DNA of 64,000 nucleotides from contig NC_020284.1 in assembly GCF_000340905.1 (NCBI RefSeq), forward strand, positions 744,001 through 808,000, given 5' to 3'. This DNA is from Candidatus Kinetoplastibacterium galatii TCC219. Lineage in GTDB: Bacteria > Pseudomonadota > Gammaproteobacteria > Burkholderiales > Burkholderiaceae_B. Every line of letters starts with the position of its first letter. The first letter of the stretch is position 1. Both the position numbers and the translations under genes were made by a program. The notes under the pieces were generated by a model, which saw only the letters and a program-made list of their open reading frames with translations, was not told the origin of the DNA and ran no database searches. This document shows, piece after piece, positions 61,746-64,000 of this stretch.

Positions 61746-64000
61746 TAGTTACGCTCCAAATCTATATCCAAACCTAAAGAACGAATTTCTTTAACAAGAA
61801 CATTAAATGACTCAGGCATTCCAGCATCAATTAAATGATCTCCCTTAACTATACTTTCGTAAACCTTGGTCCTCCCAGAAATATCATCAGATTTTACAGT
61901 TAACATTTCCTGCAATGTATAAGCAGCACCATAAGCTTCCAAAGCCCAAACCTCCATTTCACCGAAGCGCTGACCACCAAATTGTGCTTTACCACCTAAA
62001 GGTTGCTGAGTAACCAACGAATATGGACCAATCGATCTTGCATGCATTTTATCATCAACCAAATGGTGTAATTTTAAATAATACATATACCCTACAGTAA
62101 CAGGCCGTTCAAACTTCTCTCCTGTTCTACCATCAAACAACCAAGACTGTGCTCGAGATTTAGTCAATTGCATTTCATCGGCAATATCATCTGGATAGGC
62201 TGTGTTTAGCAGCTCCTGAATCTCTCTTTCATTAACACCATCAAAAACTGGAGTTGCGACAGGTAAACCTGATCTTAAATTATTAGCCAACTCTAAAACT
62301 TCTTTGTCTGTCAAATTATCTACAGAAATAGTATTAGATTCATAAATTTTGCTTAGATATTCTCTAATTTTTAAAACTTGTTGTTTTAATTCAGAGTTGA
62401 GAGCATCACTAATACGAGCTCCTATTCCTTTAGCAGCCCATCCTAAATGAACTTCTAAAACTTGACCAACATTCATCCTAGAAGGAACACCCAAAGGGTT
62501 CAAAACAATATCAACTGGTGTTCCATCAGCCATATAAGGCATATCCTCGACAGGAACTATTCTAGAAACAACACCCTTATTGCCGTGTCTACCAGCCATT
62601 TTATCACCTGGTTGCAACCTACGTTTTACAGCTAGATATACTTTTACCATCTTCAATACACCAGGAGGCAACTCGTCTCCTTGTGTTAATTTTTTCCTTT
62701 TTTCCTCAAACAATGAGTCAAACTGCTTCCGCTCCTGCTCAAGAGAGTATTTTGCTTGCTCTAAGATATTAGCCAACTCTTCTGACTCAAGACGTATATC
62801 AAACCAGTGCCAATGATCAATAGAACGAAGATAATCTTTAGTAATCAATGACCCTTTTAATAATTTAGAAGGACCTCCATTAGCCATACTACCCAGTAGT
62901 ATTTTTTCAATCCTATCAAACTGATCCTTTTCAACTATACGTAAACGATCATTTAAATCTTGACGATACTTTTTAAGATCATCATCAATAATAGACTGAG
63001 CTCGATTATCCCTTACAACACCTTCTCGTGTAAAAACTCTAACATCTATTATAGTACCACTCATACCAGACGGTACTCTTAGAGAAGTATCCTTTACATC
63101 AGAGGCTTTCTCTCCAAATATTGCTCTAAGTAATTTCTCTTCTGGAGTTAATTGTGTTTCCCCTTTTGGGGTAACCTTACCAACTAAAACGTCATCAGGT
63201 CCTACCTCAGCACCTATGCAGATAATACCAGAATCATCTAATCTATTTAATTGAGTCTCAGAAAGGTTACTAATATCCCTAGTAATATCTTCTGGTCCTA
63301 ACTTGGTATCTCTGGCAACAATAGTTAATTCTTCTATATGAACAGAGGTATATCTATCATCAGAAACAACTTTTTCTGAAATAAGAATAGAATCTTCAAA
63401 GTTGTAACCATTCCATGGCATGAAAGCAATTAGCATATTCTGTCCTAAAGCTAATTCCCCAAGATCCGTTGAGGCACCATCAGCTAAAACATCACCTTTT
63501 GCAACATTATCACCAAGTCTTACTATTGGACGTTGATTTATATTTGTATTCTGATTCGATCGTGTATATTTAATAAGATTATATATGTCAACACCGACTT
63601 CTCCAGCTATGTTCTCTACATCATTTACTCTGATAACTATACGCTCAGCATCAACGTAATCAACCACCCCACCTCTTAGCGCTTGAACAGTTGTTCCTGA
63701 ATCAACAGCAACTATGCGCTCTAGACCAGTGCCAACAATAGGTTTTTCTGGACGCAAACAAGGAACAGCTTGCCTTTGCATATTCGCGCCCATAAGTGCC
63801 CGATTGGCATCATCATGCTCTAAGAAAGGTATTAATGAAGCAGCAACAGATACTATTTGGGAAGGAGCTACATCCATATAATGAACATTATTTGGAGATG
63901 TTAGTAGAGTTTCTCCAGATTCTCTACATGCAACAAGCTCATCTATAAAAACACCGTTATTATCTAGCTCAGCATTTGCTTGAGCGATAACGTAATTACT
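61745..64000 (-). CDS. rpoB: DNA-directed RNA polymerase beta subunit, C-terminal part
   Basis: About 751 residues, the C-terminal half or more; the 5' end is beyond the window edge, and the frame is open to base 64000. Seen: '[32 protein letters not shown]' block (not a real start at the internal Met), '[18 protein letters not shown]', '[14 protein letters not shown]', '[14 protein letters not shown]' and '[19 protein letters not shown]'. Overlaps rpoC by one base. Confidence 0.98.
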   Translation of the reverse strand, partial: SNYVIAQANAELDNNGVFIDELVACRESGETLLTSPNNVHYMDVAPSQIVSVAASLIPFLEHDDANRALMGANMQRQAVPCLRPEKPIVGTGLERIVAVDSGTTVQALRGGVVDYVDAERIVIRVNDVENIAGEVGVDIYNLIKYTRSNQNTNINQRPIVRLGDNVAKGDVLADGASTDLGELALGQNMLIAFMPWNGYNFEDSILISEKVVSDDRYTSVHIEELTIVARDTKLGPEDITRDISNLSETQLNRLDDSGIICIGAEVGPDDVLVGKVTPKGETQLTPEEKLLRAIFGEKASDVKDTSLRVPSGMSGTIIDVRVFTREGVVRDNRAQSIIDDDLKKYRQDLNDRLRIVEKDQFDRIEKILLGSMANGGPSKLLKGSLITKDYLRSIDHWHWFDIRLESEELANILEQAKYSLEQERKQFDSLFEEKRKKLTQGDELPPGVLKMVKVYLAVKRRLQPGDKMAGRHGNKGVVSRIVPVEDMPYMADGTPVDIVLNPLGVPSRMNVGQVLEVHLGWAAKGIGARISDALNSELKQQVLKIREYLSKIYESNTISVDNLTDKEVLELANNLRSGLPVATPVFDGVNEREIQELLNTAYPDDIADEMQLTKSRAQSWLFDGRTGEKFERPVTVGYMYYLKLHHLVDDKMHARSIGPYSLVTQQPLGGKAQFGGQRFGEMEVWALEAYGAAYTLQEMLTVKSDDISGRTKVYESIVKGDHLIDAGMPESFNVLVKEIRSLGLDIDLERN

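Overview
The window is a dense, AT-rich piece of a reduced bacterial chromosome. It holds about 77 protein genes, including partial ones, almost all housekeeping. I see no tRNA or rRNA gene, no insertion sequence, no prophage and no CRISPR array. The order rpoB-rpoC-rpsL-rpsG-fusA-tuf-rpsJ...rplQ in one unbroken run, a DksA lacking most zinc cysteines, and the pairs metK/lpxL/dapF/xerC and mrcA/cyaY/lptM/lysA point to a betaproteobacterium near Alcaligenaceae. Low GC, strong gene loss and retention of lysine, aromatic, heme, pantothenate and ubiquinone steps fit a trypanosomatid endosymbiont such as 'Candidatus Kinetoplastibacterium'. That name is an inference from memory of these families; no search was run.

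Layout. 1-8 kb: the 3' end of xthA, a LysE-type exporter, ung, a structured leader RNA, rhlE (frameshifted near its 3' end), a MidA-type methyltransferase, cca, a 5-formyl-THF cyclo-ligase, a DUF1289 protein and metK. 8-16 kb: a 735-bp gene-free divergent region, then lpxL-like, dapF, xerC, a CobW GTPase, dksA, hslV and hslU, closed by a strong bidirectional hairpin. 15.5-27.5 kb: DUF493 and dacC, an alpha/beta hydrolase, birA, coaX, waaA, aspS, DUF502, a PLP aminotransferase behind two palindromes, ubiA, panB and ssb. 27.7-38.4 kb: uvrA, aroB-aroK, mrcA, cyaY, lptM, lysA, ysxC and hemB. 38.5-64 kb: the minus-strand transcription/translation supercluster from rpoB (partial) to rplQ.

How the genes work together: replication and repair fidelity (ung, xthA, uvrA, ssb, xerC), translation and transcription (ribosomal proteins, EF-G, EF-Tu, RNA polymerase, DksA), envelope upkeep (PBP1a, DacC, WaaA, LpxL-like, LptM) and metabolite supply (dapF/lysA for lysine and peptidoglycan, aroB/aroK for aromatics, hemB for heme, panB/coaX for CoA, ubiA for ubiquinone, metK for SAM).

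Most notable: (1) tuf carries five apparent single-base insertions clustered at its two ends, with an intact middle; (2) rhlE is split at an A7 run, and the -1 frame continues into the expected basic tail; (3) a roughly 140-nt element upstream of rhlE folds into nested helices and carries a copy of the 16S anti-Shine-Dalgarno sequence; (4) a 15-bp and a perfect 30-bp palindrome with related cores lie about three helical turns apart upstream of an aminotransferase gene.
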